Shown: one piece after another, positions 36,937 through 45,426 of the stretch | How the letters are laid out: every line of letters begins with the position of its first letter | Numbering within the stretch: the stretch's first letter is position 1 | From: Coriobacteriia bacterium | Lineage (GTDB): Bacteria; Actinomycetota; Coriobacteriia; Coriobacteriales; Eggerthellaceae | Assembly (NCBI GenBank): GCA_030523425.1 | Contig: JAUNIP010000008.1 | Span: forward strand, 1-51,089 | Direction of reading: 5' to 3' | Length of the DNA: 51,089 bases | Program-made: the position numbers and the translations under genes | The notes under the pieces: generated by a model | The model's database searches: none | What the model was told of the DNA's origin: nothing | The model's input: the letters and a program-made list of their open reading frames with translations, nothing else

Positions 36937-36985
36937 TGTTCGCAAGGAGGGCAAGCGGCCTAGCCGCTTGCCCTCCTTGCGAACA
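36937..36985. repeat. Perfect hairpin with 23-bp arms
   Basis: TGTTCGCAAGGAGGGCAAGC and its complement flank a 3-nt CTA loop, with 23 paired positions and no mismatch. No T-tract follows on either strand. Confidence 0.85.
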
Positions 36986-37040
36986 CACCCCCTCCCCCAA
37001 ACCCCGAAGCAGGTTGACGCCTAACCCGCAGCCTCGTTAA

Positions 37041-37333
37041 CGGCCCTGCTGGGGGAATGGTTGCGAAGTTCTCTGATAACAAATAATGCTGGGAGTGGCA
37101 CGGTGGGGCCAACGGTGCCGGGAACCGACAAACCACCGCCCCACCGTGCCCCTCCCAGCGGAATTAATAATGCAATCAACAGCGCAGCGCATGAAAAGAC
37201 CCTCCGCGTTATGAACTGCACCTCCGAAACTCGAACTTTCTTTTCTAAGTCCAAGTTCCGGGGTGCAGTTCATTAAGCGGAGGGTCTTAAGCAGTGAAGC
37301 GGGTGCTTCGCAACCATTCCCCCAGCAGGGCCG
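37041..37333. mobile_element. 293-bp fold-back (MITE-like) element
   Basis: Perfect 28-bp terminal inverted repeats (37041-37068 and 37306-37333, beginning CGGCCCTGCTGGGGGAATGG) enclose two internal inverted repeats: 37088-37108 / 37139-37159 (one mismatch) and 37196-37222 / 37262-37288 (two mismatches). No coding sequence and no obvious target-site duplication. Mobility is inferred. Confidence 0.55.
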
Positions 37334-37345
37334 CCCCCAAGCAGA

Positions 37346-38653
37346 TTAGGCGTCGACCGTGCGAAGGTCCACTACGCGCTTGGCCTTGCCTTCCGAGCGC
37401 GGAATGGCGTTCGGCTCCACAATCTTCACCTTGATGCCCACGGAAAGCGCGGTCTTCAGCGCAGCCTGAATTTCGTTTTGCAGCGCCTCAATCTCGGTCG
37501 GGGAATCGAAACTCACATTGTGCTCGGGTTCGGCGCGCAGGGTAACCACATCCAAGGATCCCTTGGTCTCCAGCGTAATCTGATACCAGCTGCTGATCTG
37601 CGGGAACGTCTTCATCACGTCTTCAATCTGGGACGGGAACACGTTCACACCGCGGATGATCAGCATGTCATCGGTGCGGCCATGCAAGCGGTCGATGCGA
37701 CGGTGCGTGCGGCCGCAGGCGCATTCGCCCGGCAGAATACGGGTGATGTCGCGTGTGCGGTAACGAATGACCGGCGAAGCCTCGCGGTCCACGGTGGTCA
37801 GCACCAGTTCGCCCCATTCGCCGTCAGGCAGCACCTCACCGGTTTCGGGGTCGATAATCTCGGCGTAGAAGTGGTCTTCGGCCAGGTGCAGACCGGTCTG
37901 CTCCCAGCATTCGATGGCCACGCCGGGGCCCATGGTCTCGGTCAGGCCGTACACGTCTAGCACCTTGTAGTCCAGCTTCTTTTCCAAATCGGCGCGGAAG
38001 TTGTCGCTGAAGGGCTCGGCGCCGTGGATGCCGGCGCGCAGGTGGAAGTCCTTCTTGGGGTCAAGCCCCATGGCAATGGCCGTGTCGGCAATGTGCATGG
38101 CGTAAGACGGCGTGCAGCAGATGATGGACGACCCCATGTCGCGCAGCACGCGAATTTGGCGTTCCGTGTTGCCGGCGCTCATGGGGATGGTAGTGCAGCC
38201 CATGTCCAGGCCGCCGTAGTGCGCGCCCAAACCGCCCGTGAACAGGCCGTATCCGTAGCACACATGGCACACGTCCTGCTCACTGCCGTTGGCATAAATA
38301 ATGCCACGGGCGAAGCATTCACCCCAGGTTTCCAGGTCTTTTTGCGTGTAGGCGCCCACGGTGGCCACGCCGCACGTGCCCGAAGACATGTGGATCTCCT
38401 TCACGTCAGCCAGCGGCACGGCCAGCATGCCGTAAGGGTAGTTGTCGCGCAGATCCTGCTTGCTGGTGAAGGGGCACTTCTTCAGGTCGTCCAGGCTTTC
38501 CAGCCCGTAAGGGTCAAACCCGGCCTGGTCAAACAGGTTCTTGTAGAACTCAATGTTTTCATAGCAGGCGGCCAAGGACTTCTTGATGCCTTCTAGCTGC
38601 ATGGCCTCAATCTGATCATGGGGCAGGGTCAAAACCGGTTGAGTCTTTGTCAT
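37346..38653 (-). CDS. paaK: Phenylacetate-CoA ligase
   Basis: An adenylate-forming aryl-acid CoA ligase (435 aa) of the PaaK type, activating phenylacetate or a related aryl acid with ATP and CoA. Key stretches are YPYGMLAVP, MSSGTCGVATVGAYT (P-loop-like), DVYGLTETMGPGVA, TRDITRILPGECACG and RTDDMLIIRGVNVFPSQIE, then a Lys near the end in EGKAKRV. In anaerobes such genes often pair with indolepyruvate oxidoreductase; that partner is not in this window. Its 3' end lies 13 bp from the fold-back element. Confidence 0.93.
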   Translation of the reverse strand: MTKTQPVLTLPHDQIEAMQLEGIKKSLAACYENIEFYKNLFDQAGFDPYGLESLDDLKKCPFTSKQDLRDNYPYGMLAVPLADVKEIHMSSGTCGVATVGAYTQKDLETWGECFARGIIYANGSEQDVCHVCYGYGLFTGGLGAHYGGLDMGCTTIPMSAGNTERQIRVLRDMGSSIICCTPSYAMHIADTAIAMGLDPKKDFHLRAGIHGAEPFSDNFRADLEKKLDYKVLDVYGLTETMGPGVAIECWEQTGLHLAEDHFYAEIIDPETGEVLPDGEWGELVLTTVDREASPVIRYRTRDITRILPGECACGRTHRRIDRLHGRTDDMLIIRGVNVFPSQIEDVMKTFPQISSWYQITLETKGSLDVVTLRAEPEHNVSFDSPTEIEALQNEIQAALKTALSVGIKVKIVEPNAIPRSEGKAKRVVDLRTVDA

Positions 38654-38928
38654 GACTTACCTTTCTATACGTTCGCGGCTGTTTCAGCGAACAGACCGCA
38701 GGCAAAATAAACGTGCTTGCAAGCATACCGCACCACGGCGCATATGCGCGAAGGAATTCGGCACCGCTCATTTTCTTCAAGACTTACGGCAAAAGCAACG
38801 CGCCGCTTTACCCATCTTTTACCGTTTCGCAGGCCGCTTCTTACCGTTTATGGCCTTCGAAGTGCGCCGCAGGGTATTTCTTGTAATATGAAACCGTTCT
38901 GCAACAAACGAGCCCTTGGGAGGACACT

Positions 38929-40524
38929 ATGGAAACTTACGGCATCGAACGTTGGGGCATCACCAGCCCGGCCGCCGTATACCGCAACCTGAATGCGGCG
39001 CAACTGACCGAAAAAGCCCTGCTACGCGAAGAAGGCAAGCTTTCTTCCACCGGCGCCTTGGTGGTGACCACCGGCGCCTACACCGGTCGTTCTCCCAAGG
39101 ACAAATTCATTGTTGACACCCCGGGCGTGCATGACGAAATTGCGTGGGGCAGCGTGAACATGCCCATCAGCCGCGAAAAGTTCGACGCCATCCGCGACAA
39201 GGTGGCCAATTACCTAAACGGCCGCGACGTGTTCATCTTCGACGGCTTCGCTGGCGCTGACCCCGCCTACACCCAGAAATTCCGCGTGATCAACGAACTG
39301 GCCAGCCAAAACCTGTTCATCCGCCAGCTGCTCATCCGCCCCACCGACGAACAGCTGGAAGCCTTCGGCGAACCGGACTTCACCATTTTGTGCGCCCCTG
39401 GTTTCAAGTGCGACCCTGTTGTTGACGGCGTGAACTCCGAAGCCGCCATCATGATTGACTACGAAGCTCACACGTTGGTCATCTGCGGCAGCGCCTACGC
39501 CGGCGAAATCAAGAAGAGCGTGTTCAGCACCATGAATTACGTGCTCACGAAATCCGACGTGCTGCCCATGCACTGCTCGGCCAACCTTGATCCCAAAACC
39601 GGCGAAACCGCCATCTTCTTCGGGCTGTCCGGCACGGGCAAGACCACCCTTTCGGCTGACCCCGCCCGCAATCTGATAGGCGACGACGAGCACGGATGGT
39701 CGCCCGAAGGCGTGTTCAACATCGAAGGCGGCTGCTACGCCAAGTGCATCAACCTGTCGGCCGAAAACGAACCCGACATCTACAACGCTATCAAGTTCGG
39801 CGCGCTGGTGGAAAACGTGATCATGGACGAAGAAACCCGCGAATTCGACTTCGCCGACGGCAGCCTGACCGAAAACACCCGCGTGGGATATCCCATCGAA
39901 TACATCAACAACGCGCAGATCCCCGGCCTAGGCGGCATCCCGAAGGTAGTCATCTTCCTGACGGCCGACGCATTCGGCGTGCTGCCCCCCATCAGCCGCC
40001 TTTCCAAGGAAGCGGCCATGTACCACTTCGTCACGGGTTTCACTTCCAAGGTGGCTGGCACCGAACGCGGCATCACCGAACCGGTGCCCACGTTTTCCAC
40101 CCTGTTCGGCGAACCGTTCATGCCCATGAACCCGCGTGTGTACGCCGGCATGCTTGGCGACAAGTTAGATAAGTACGGCACGAAGGTGTACCTGGTGAAC
40201 ACCGGCTGGGCCGGCGGCAGGGCCACCGACGGCGCTTCCCGCATGAAGCTAAGCTACACCCGCGCCATGGTGACCGCCGCCTTGAACGGCAGCTTCGACG
40301 GCATTGAGTTCAAGCATCACGACGTATTCAACGTGGACTACCCAGTAAGCTGCCCCGGCGTGCCGGACGAAAAGTTGGACGCCCGCGGCATGTGGGCCGA
40401 CGGCGCCGCTTACGACGCCACGGCCGACCAGCTGGCCCAAATGTTTGTGGACAACTTCACCAAGAAGTACCCCGACATGCCGGCCGAAGTGGTGGCGGCA
40501 GGCCCGAAGCCTTCCAACGCCTAG
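38929..40524 (+). CDS. pckA: Phosphoenolpyruvate carboxykinase (ATP)
   Basis: PckA (531 aa) interconverts oxaloacetate + ATP and PEP + CO2 + ADP, serving gluconeogenesis or, in anaerobes, CO2 fixation with ATP gain. Signatures: GAYTGRSPKDKFIVD, SAYAGEIKKSVFS, MHCSANLD, the P-loop FGLSGTGKTTLSAD, GDDEHGW and the C-terminal YPIEYINNA and TGWAGG. GGGAGG lies 6 bp before the ATG. It is divergent from paaK (275-bp gap) and ends at a strong terminator. Confidence 0.97.
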   Translation: METYGIERWGITSPAAVYRNLNAAQLTEKALLREEGKLSSTGALVVTTGAYTGRSPKDKFIVDTPGVHDEIAWGSVNMPISREKFDAIRDKVANYLNGRDVFIFDGFAGADPAYTQKFRVINELASQNLFIRQLLIRPTDEQLEAFGEPDFTILCAPGFKCDPVVDGVNSEAAIMIDYEAHTLVICGSAYAGEIKKSVFSTMNYVLTKSDVLPMHCSANLDPKTGETAIFFGLSGTGKTTLSADPARNLIGDDEHGWSPEGVFNIEGGCYAKCINLSAENEPDIYNAIKFGALVENVIMDEETREFDFADGSLTENTRVGYPIEYINNAQIPGLGGIPKVVIFLTADAFGVLPPISRLSKEAAMYHFVTGFTSKVAGTERGITEPVPTFSTLFGEPFMPMNPRVYAGMLGDKLDKYGTKVYLVNTGWAGGRATDGASRMKLSYTRAMVTAALNGSFDGIEFKHHDVFNVDYPVSCPGVPDEKLDARGMWADGAAYDATADQLAQMFVDNFTKKYPDMPAEVVAAGPKPSNA

Positions 40525-40552
40525 GCAAAACGCACCGAAAACGGTATTGTGT

Positions 40553-40580
40553 GTGGGCGGCCCCGCGGCCGCCCACTTTT
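40553..40580 (+). terminator. Terminator of pckA
   Basis: Perfect 10-bp stem GTGGGCGGCC / GGCCGCCCAC with a CCGC loop, followed by TTTTG; 29 bp past the stop. Confidence 0.85.
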
Positions 40581-40621
40581 GTTGACCCGCGCAGCCCGCG
40601 CTGCGCCGAAAGGAGATGCGC

Positions 40622-41086
40622 ATGGACGCACCTGCAAGCTTCATCTTGCGCTGCATGGAGCCCGCCGATTACCCGGTGGTGTATGCCCTGTGGGAGCGCA
40701 TCCAGGGCTTCGCGCTGCGATCGGTTGACGACTCCCAGGAATACGTGGAACGCTTCCTGCAGCGCAACCCCACCACCAGCGTGGTGGCCGAAGTGGACGG
40801 GCGCGTGGTGGGCAGCATTTTGTGCGGGCACGACGGCCGCCAAGGCAGCTTCTATCATGTGTGCGTGGACCAGCAACACCGCAAGCTGGGCATCGGCCGC
40901 GCCATGGTGCGCTTCTGCCTGAGCGCGCTGGCCCAAGAAGGCATCAGCAAGGCCACCCTGATTGCCTTTGACAACAACAAAGGCGGCAACGCCTTCTGGC
41001 AGCGCATAGGCTGGACCCCCCGCCAAGACTTCAACAGCTACGAATTCCTGCTAAACGAAGAAAACATCACCCGATACGTGAACTAG
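40622..41086 (+). CDS. GNAT family N-acetyltransferase
   Basis: A 154-residue acetyltransferase with the acetyl-CoA loop in VCVDQQHRKLGIGRAM (motif A, Q/R-x-x-G-x-G/A type) and NKGGNAFWQRIGW near the C-terminus. The start at 40622 has GGAG 6 bp before it; an in-frame ATG at 40616 lies inside that site. The substrate is unknown. It converges on the GH36-like gene 9 bp downstream. Confidence 0.88.
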   Translation: MDAPASFILRCMEPADYPVVYALWERIQGFALRSVDDSQEYVERFLQRNPTTSVVAEVDGRVVGSILCGHDGRQGSFYHVCVDQQHRKLGIGRAMVRFCLSALAQEGISKATLIAFDNNKGGNAFWQRIGWTPRQDFNSYEFLLNEENITRYVN

Positions 41087-41095
41087 GGCGCGCTA

Positions 41096-42736
41096 TTATG
41101 CGTTAGCCGCCTGCTGCAGGCGCAGGGCTTGCTGGAAGGCAGCAATCTGACGCGCGTCCCAATCACCCATGTTGCCCGAAACCAGCAGCGTGGCGCTGTG
41201 GCAGGCGGCACCCATCATCAGCATCTCAAGCTGGTCGGGGCTCAGCTTGCCGGCGCTGCCCCACGGCAGCACGCCAGAATACGCACGGAAGGCCCGCCCG
41301 TTCAGCGGCCCGCGGAACACCATGCTTGCCAGCGCACCGCGCACTCCCCTGCCTTCGCGGCCAGCCACCCAAGGCAGCGTGGGGTTGTTCCATCCCGCAG
41401 CAGGCTGGCAGCACGTGGCCACGTAGTCCACGCGCCCGAAAGTGCAACCTAGCGGCACATCGGTGGCAATCAGCAGCGTATCTTCGCCGGCGGCGGCGCG
41501 CAGCAGGTCAAGCGCGTCGACAAGCAGCTGGGCGCCGTTCATGCCGCCCTGCGCCAGCGCACATGCGGCGCTAAGGCCGTCCAGGCGCAGCACTTGCGCG
41601 CCCCACTGCTGCACCAACGTGCTTACACACTGGGAAACATAGTCTCTGACCTGCGGGTTTAATGTGTCCAAGGCATACAGCTTACGCGCACGGGGGCCCA
41701 CTGGCACCGGCTTGCCCTGAGGGTCGGCAAGCACCCAGTCGGGGTGTTGCGCGTACAGCTGGGAAGCGCGTTCGCACGCAAACGGCCAAAGCGCAACGCC
41801 CGGCAAAAAACCCAGCGAACGGGCCGTTTTCGCCAGCGGCGCCACCCCATGCGGGAAGCTTTCGGCGCTTGGCTGCAGCCAATCGCCCACCGCGCAATAG
41901 CCGGAATCCAGCAGGAACACCTTTTCGTGCCCGCAGGCGTCCAAGGAAGAAAACACGGCGCAGGCGCCTTGCAAGTCCGCCAGAAGCTGGCTTTCGCACA
42001 GCGCCGCACCCTGCCGCTGTTGGCTGGTGTATCCCGCAAGCGGCTTAGCCACCGGCCGACGCACGCCCGCCAAGGCGAACCACCGCGCGAAGGCGGCGTT
42101 GACCGCGCGCTCAGCAGCTTCACCTTCCGCAGGCACGCTCACGCAGCAACATTCGCACAGCGCATGCAGCTTGCCGGGCTCAATGGGTTCGCACGGGCAT
42201 TCGGGCTGCACCGCCACCTGCTGCTCGAAGGCGTCCATGGATATCCGCAGCAGGCCCCGGCTTTCGTCAAGCGACCCAACAAGTTCGCAGCCCGCCGCGC
42301 CGCGCAGGTACGCAAAGGTGTAGCCCTGCGCCACACCCGCCGCCTGCCCCGGGCGTGCAGCAAATACGTCCACTTCCGCGGTTTCATCGGAAGACAGGCG
42401 CCCGTTGAACAGCGCCTTTTCGCCCACCCGGAAAGCCCGCTGGAACACAACCTGGCATTTCGTGATGCGCAGGGCGTTGCGTGGCATCACCGCCACCTGC
42501 ATGACTTCGTCAGAAAACCGCAGGGCAACCGTAAGGTCTACCCCCTGCAGCAATTCCGTGCGAAACGCGTGGTCGCCCTGAGCCTGCTCCGCGAACGCAG
42601 GCACCTTCCCCAGGCTAAACGACGCGAACCCCGAAGCCGGGGCCTCTTCATTTGTCACCTGGTATTCAATTATGCAACTTGATGGCCTTAGCACGGCATC
42701 CCCTGTTCTGTAAACCGCATCTCTCTTCTTCGCCAT
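41096..42736 (-). CDS. GH36/melibiase-like protein
   Basis: A 546-residue protein with a beta-sandwich-like N-terminal half and a TIM-barrel part resembling alpha-galactosidases. Recognisable segments are FLLDSGYCAVGDWLQPSAESFP, LGFLPGVALWPF, LYAQHPDWVLADPQGKPV, YALDTLNPQVRDYV and VLRLDGLSAA, where the Asp matches the family nucleophile of the KWD motif. The downstream acid/base motif of GH36 (SDDTD type) is not seen; the region after GRVDYVATC reads CQPAAGWNN. It is cytoplasmic, with no signal peptide. Activity and substrate are uncertain. The start is the best of several in frame and has only a weak ribosome binding site. Confidence 0.7.
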   Translation of the reverse strand: MAKKRDAVYRTGDAVLRPSSCIIEYQVTNEEAPASGFASFSLGKVPAFAEQAQGDHAFRTELLQGVDLTVALRFSDEVMQVAVMPRNALRITKCQVVFQRAFRVGEKALFNGRLSSDETAEVDVFAARPGQAAGVAQGYTFAYLRGAAGCELVGSLDESRGLLRISMDAFEQQVAVQPECPCEPIEPGKLHALCECCCVSVPAEGEAAERAVNAAFARWFALAGVRRPVAKPLAGYTSQQRQGAALCESQLLADLQGACAVFSSLDACGHEKVFLLDSGYCAVGDWLQPSAESFPHGVAPLAKTARSLGFLPGVALWPFACERASQLYAQHPDWVLADPQGKPVPVGPRARKLYALDTLNPQVRDYVSQCVSTLVQQWGAQVLRLDGLSAACALAQGGMNGAQLLVDALDLLRAAAGEDTLLIATDVPLGCTFGRVDYVATCCQPAAGWNNPTLPWVAGREGRGVRGALASMVFRGPLNGRAFRAYSGVLPWGSAGKLSPDQLEMLMMGAACHSATLLVSGNMGDWDARQIAAFQQALRLQQAANA

Positions 42737-42770
42737 CGCAGAGTCCCATCTTAGCGCTAATCGCACGCCC

Positions 42771-42800
42771 TTGAGCAATCTTTCCGCGATAAGGCATAAT
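42771..42800 (+). promoter_or_regulatory. Promoter of the PAP2 gene
   Basis: TTGAGC (42771-42776), 18-bp spacer, CATAAT (42795-42800), 63 bp before the ATG. Confidence 0.5.
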
Positions 42801-42862
42801 AGGGTGCAGAAAAAATACCTTGGCGACCGCGCGTGCCCGGCCGCCCGCCCGGAAAGCAGCCC

Positions 42863-43360
42863 ATGAACGCACAGCAGTACAACGCAATCAGCCAGCCCCT
42901 CCGCCAACGCCCGGCGCTGCTGCGTGCGCTCACCGTGGCGAATATAGCGCTCACCTGCTTGGGTTACGTGATGTATCCGTTGCTGGTGGCGGTGCTGTTC
43001 GCCACGCATGACGCTTTCCTGCTGCGCTGCATTGTGGTGCCCGCCGTAAGCTTTGTGCTGGTCAGCGTGCTGCGCGCTGCCGTCAACCAGCCGCGGCCCT
43101 ACGAAGCGCTAGACATAGTGCCGCTTATTGCGAAAGACACGCAAGGCAAGTCGTTTCCCAGCCGGCATGCGTTCAGCATAATCATGATTGCCCTGTGCTG
43201 GCTGTATTGGCTGGTGCCCGTGGGCGTTTTCATGCTGGTTGCCGGCGTGATCCTAAGCGTGGTGCGCGTGCTGGTGGGCGTGCACTACCCCCACGACGTG
43301 GTGGCCGGCGCCCTGATAGGCGCAGCCTGCGGCGTGGTAGGTTTTTGGGTTATCCCGTAA
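42863..43360 (+). CDS. PAP2 family membrane phosphatase
   Basis: A 165-residue integral membrane phosphatase with about five helices. Motif 1 is RAAVNQPRP (Arg where K-x6-RP is usual), motif 2 PSRHAFS and motif 3 RVLVGVHYPHD, with the catalytic His residues intact. Such enzymes hydrolyse undecaprenyl pyrophosphate or phosphatidic-acid-type lipids; which applies is unknown. ATG 42863 has GGAAA 8 bp before it. It is divergent from the GH36-like gene and converges on the YdjC gene. Confidence 0.88.
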   Translation: MNAQQYNAISQPLRQRPALLRALTVANIALTCLGYVMYPLLVAVLFATHDAFLLRCIVVPAVSFVLVSVLRAAVNQPRPYEALDIVPLIAKDTQGKSFPSRHAFSIIMIALCWLYWLVPVGVFMLVAGVILSVVRVLVGVHYPHDVVAGALIGAACGVVGFWVIP

Positions 43361-43405
43361 GGGCCGGCAAGCGCGAAACGCCGGCGCGCCCCGCGCGAAA
43401 ACGCC

Positions 43406-44293
43406 CTACAATCCGCGCAGGGCGGCGGCTTCCAGGCCGCGGTGCGGGCTTAGATAGAAGTCCACGAAGCCCTTCAGCTGCGGGTCCAGGCAGTCCTGCG
43501 CGTTGTCCATGCCGCCGGGGTGGAACAGCACTTCCAAAGCACGGCCGCGTTCGGCGGCATAGGCCTGGAAGCGGTCCAGCAAACCGTGTTGCACCACCAG
43601 CTCCATGCGGCCGGAAAGCACCAGGCCGCAAAACACGGCGGAGCGTTCCTGCCACTGCGGGAACTTCTTCTTGTTTACAGCCCACAGCACGTTCAGCAGC
43701 GAATGCTTCACGCCGTTGATGGGCGCATACTGCCGGTACAGCCCCGGCGTGGCGGCGAAGGGCGCGGCGGGCTCGGAAGGGATGCGCATATATTCCAGCG
43801 TGCAGCCTTCCTGCTTTATGGCGTCTAACAGCGCGTCGAACACCACGGGGATCATATGGAAATGCTGGTGGGAATCAACCCGCAGCGCGCCGCGCGCGTT
43901 CGGGAACAACGCCAAGAAGGCCTGCAGCTGGCAACGCACTTCCACGTACACCTGCGCAATCAGGTCGGCTGCGGGAGCGGCGGCGGTGGTGGCCGCAAGC
44001 AGGTTGGCAAAGCTGCGGCAGAACATGCCGCGATCGTTCACCAGCAGCCCCACTTCGGAAGCCGGCGCGCAGCTGGGGCCTTCCACCAGGTTCAAGTGCA
44101 AGCCCAGCTTGATAGCGCCCGCTTCCACATGCGGTGCCACCAGCTTTGCGCAGGCAGCGGCGTTGGGGCTGGTCACAACCATGGACGTGCTGTTAAGCGT
44201 GCCCGTGCCCCCACAGGCGGCGCTGCAGTCCAAAATGGCCTGGGACTGGGCAACCGAAAGGCCGAAATCGTCGGCGTGATATATAACATTCAT
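43406..44293 (-). CDS. YdjC/ChbG-family carbohydrate deacetylase
   Basis: A 295-residue metal-dependent deacetylase of the YdjC (ChbG/HpnK) fold. Metal motifs are YHADDFGLS at the N-terminus, LGLHLNLVEG, DSHQHFHMIP and FHPGG. It should remove acetyl groups from an N-acetylated sugar or sugar lipid. It is divergent from the GT2-ABC gene pair by 140 bp, so HpnK-like action on a glycosylated lipid is possible but only inferred. Confidence 0.9.
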   Translation of the reverse strand: MNVIYHADDFGLSVAQSQAILDCSAACGGTGTLNSTSMVVTSPNAAACAKLVAPHVEAGAIKLGLHLNLVEGPSCAPASEVGLLVNDRGMFCRSFANLLAATTAAAPAADLIAQVYVEVRCQLQAFLALFPNARGALRVDSHQHFHMIPVVFDALLDAIKQEGCTLEYMRIPSEPAAPFAATPGLYRQYAPINGVKHSLLNVLWAVNKKKFPQWQERSAVFCGLVLSGRMELVVQHGLLDRFQAYAAERGRALEVLFHPGGMDNAQDCLDPQLKGFVDFYLSPHRGLEAAALRGL

Positions 44294-44335
44294 GGACTAT
44301 CCCCCGCTGTTCGTTCGCTTTTCGCTCTGCGATTG

Positions 44336-44341
44336 TATAAT
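44336..44341 (+). promoter_or_regulatory. -10 box of the GT2 gene
   Basis: Perfect TATAAT, 92 bp before the GTG start. No clear -35. The same sequence on the minus strand contains TATTAT and could serve the divergent YdjC gene. Confidence 0.4.
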
Positions 44342-44433
44342 ATCCATTCGCATGCACAAGCCAGAACCTGCCCCATGCGCGGCGCTGGCCAACAACGAAG
44401 CGCAAACCGAAGCTGGAAAAGAGAAGCGAAGCC

Positions 44434-45423
44434 GTGGATTTTTCCCTGATAGTGCCCTGCCACAACGAAGCGGAGAGCCTGCCCGCGTTTTACCAGGCAG
44501 TTCGCAACACCTTCGACACAGCCGGGCTGGAATACGAAATCATCTTCATAGACGACGGCAGCCAAGACGGCACGCTTGACACGCTGAAGCGCCTGACCGC
44601 CGAAGATGGCACCATCAAGCCCGCGGCGACCATCGTCAGCTTTTCGCGCAACTTCGGCAAGGAAGCCGGCATCTACGCCGGGCTGCAGCACGCCACGGGC
44701 ACCATGCTAGGCATCATCGACGCCGACATGCAGCAAGACCCCGCCATCAGCTTGGACATGCTGCGCTTCTTGCAGGAAAACCCCGGCTTTGACTGCGTGG
44801 CCGCCGTGCAGGAACAGCGCAAGGAAAACGCCGTGCTGCGTGGCTTCAAAAGCGCGTTCTACAAGATGTTCAATCGCATGGGCACCATCGACATCCCCGA
44901 AAACGCCAGCGACTTCCGCGTGTTTCGCAACTACGTGGCCGAAGCGCTGCTGAGCATGCCGGAAAACCATCGCTTTTCCAAGGGCCTGTTTGCGTGGGTG
45001 GGCTTTCGCACGCACACCATTACCTACCGGCCCAACGAACGCTTGGCAGGCACCACGAATTGGTCGTTTGGCGGGCTGATGAAATATGCCTTAGGAGGCA
45101 TTATGTCTTTTTCCACCAAGCCGCTGCGCATGGCCATGTGGATGGGCGGGCTGGTTTCCGTGGCGGCGGCAATATACCTGGTGGTGGTGGTGTTCGAGAC
45201 CATCTTCGCACGCAACGCACAGCCGGGCTATCCCACGCTGGTATGCCTGATTTTGCTGTTCGGCGGCATACAGATATTCCTGATGGGCATCATAGGCGAA
45301 TACTTGGGCCGCACCTACATAGAAGGCAAGCATCGCCCCATCTATGTGGCCCGCGAAGTGGTGCAAATCGGTGGCCTGCCGGAAAGCGCCGCACCTGCGC
45401 CCGCGCCTGAAAGCCAGAACTAG
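44434..45423 (+). CDS. Family 2 glycosyltransferase with two C-terminal membrane helices
   Basis: A 329-residue polyprenyl-phosphate glycosyltransferase of the GtrB/ArnC/DPM1 type. The GT-A domain has LIVPCHNEAESLP, IIFIDDGSQDGT, SFSRNFGKEAG, and the metal-binding DADMQQDP. ARGHRFSKG-type NHRFSKGLFAWVGF and ERLAGTTNWS are also family-typical. Two helices (about residues 230-255 and 265-290) are followed by GEYLGRTY and a cytoplasmic tail. It transfers a sugar from a nucleotide donor to undecaprenyl phosphate (inferred). Start is GTG. The ABC exporter begins 3 bp after its stop. Confidence 0.93.
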   Translation: MDFSLIVPCHNEAESLPAFYQAVRNTFDTAGLEYEIIFIDDGSQDGTLDTLKRLTAEDGTIKPAATIVSFSRNFGKEAGIYAGLQHATGTMLGIIDADMQQDPAISLDMLRFLQENPGFDCVAAVQEQRKENAVLRGFKSAFYKMFNRMGTIDIPENASDFRVFRNYVAEALLSMPENHRFSKGLFAWVGFRTHTITYRPNERLAGTTNWSFGGLMKYALGGIMSFSTKPLRMAMWMGGLVSVAAAIYLVVVVFETIFARNAQPGYPTLVCLILLFGGIQIFLMGIIGEYLGRTYIEGKHRPIYVAREVVQIGGLPESAAPAPAPESQN

Positions 45424-45426
45424 CCC

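Larger units (their letters stand above)
36548..37345. repeat. Gene-free stretch with short repeats, hairpin and fold-back element
   Basis: 798 bp without a believable gene between the Crp/Fnr gene and paaK. Contents: six copies of a GTGAACGAAT motif (36598-36886), a perfect long hairpin (36937-36985) and a nested fold-back element (37041-37333). Confidence 0.85.

Noticed and set aside
36692-37040. Several frames of 60-80 codons around the short repeats
   Set aside because: They are made from the inverted motif copies and the perfect hairpin, on both strands at once, and have no ribosome binding sites.
42739-43009. Upstream extension of the GH36-like gene
   Set aside because: It would overlap the divergent PAP2 gene and its promoter; translation there is unlike the family.
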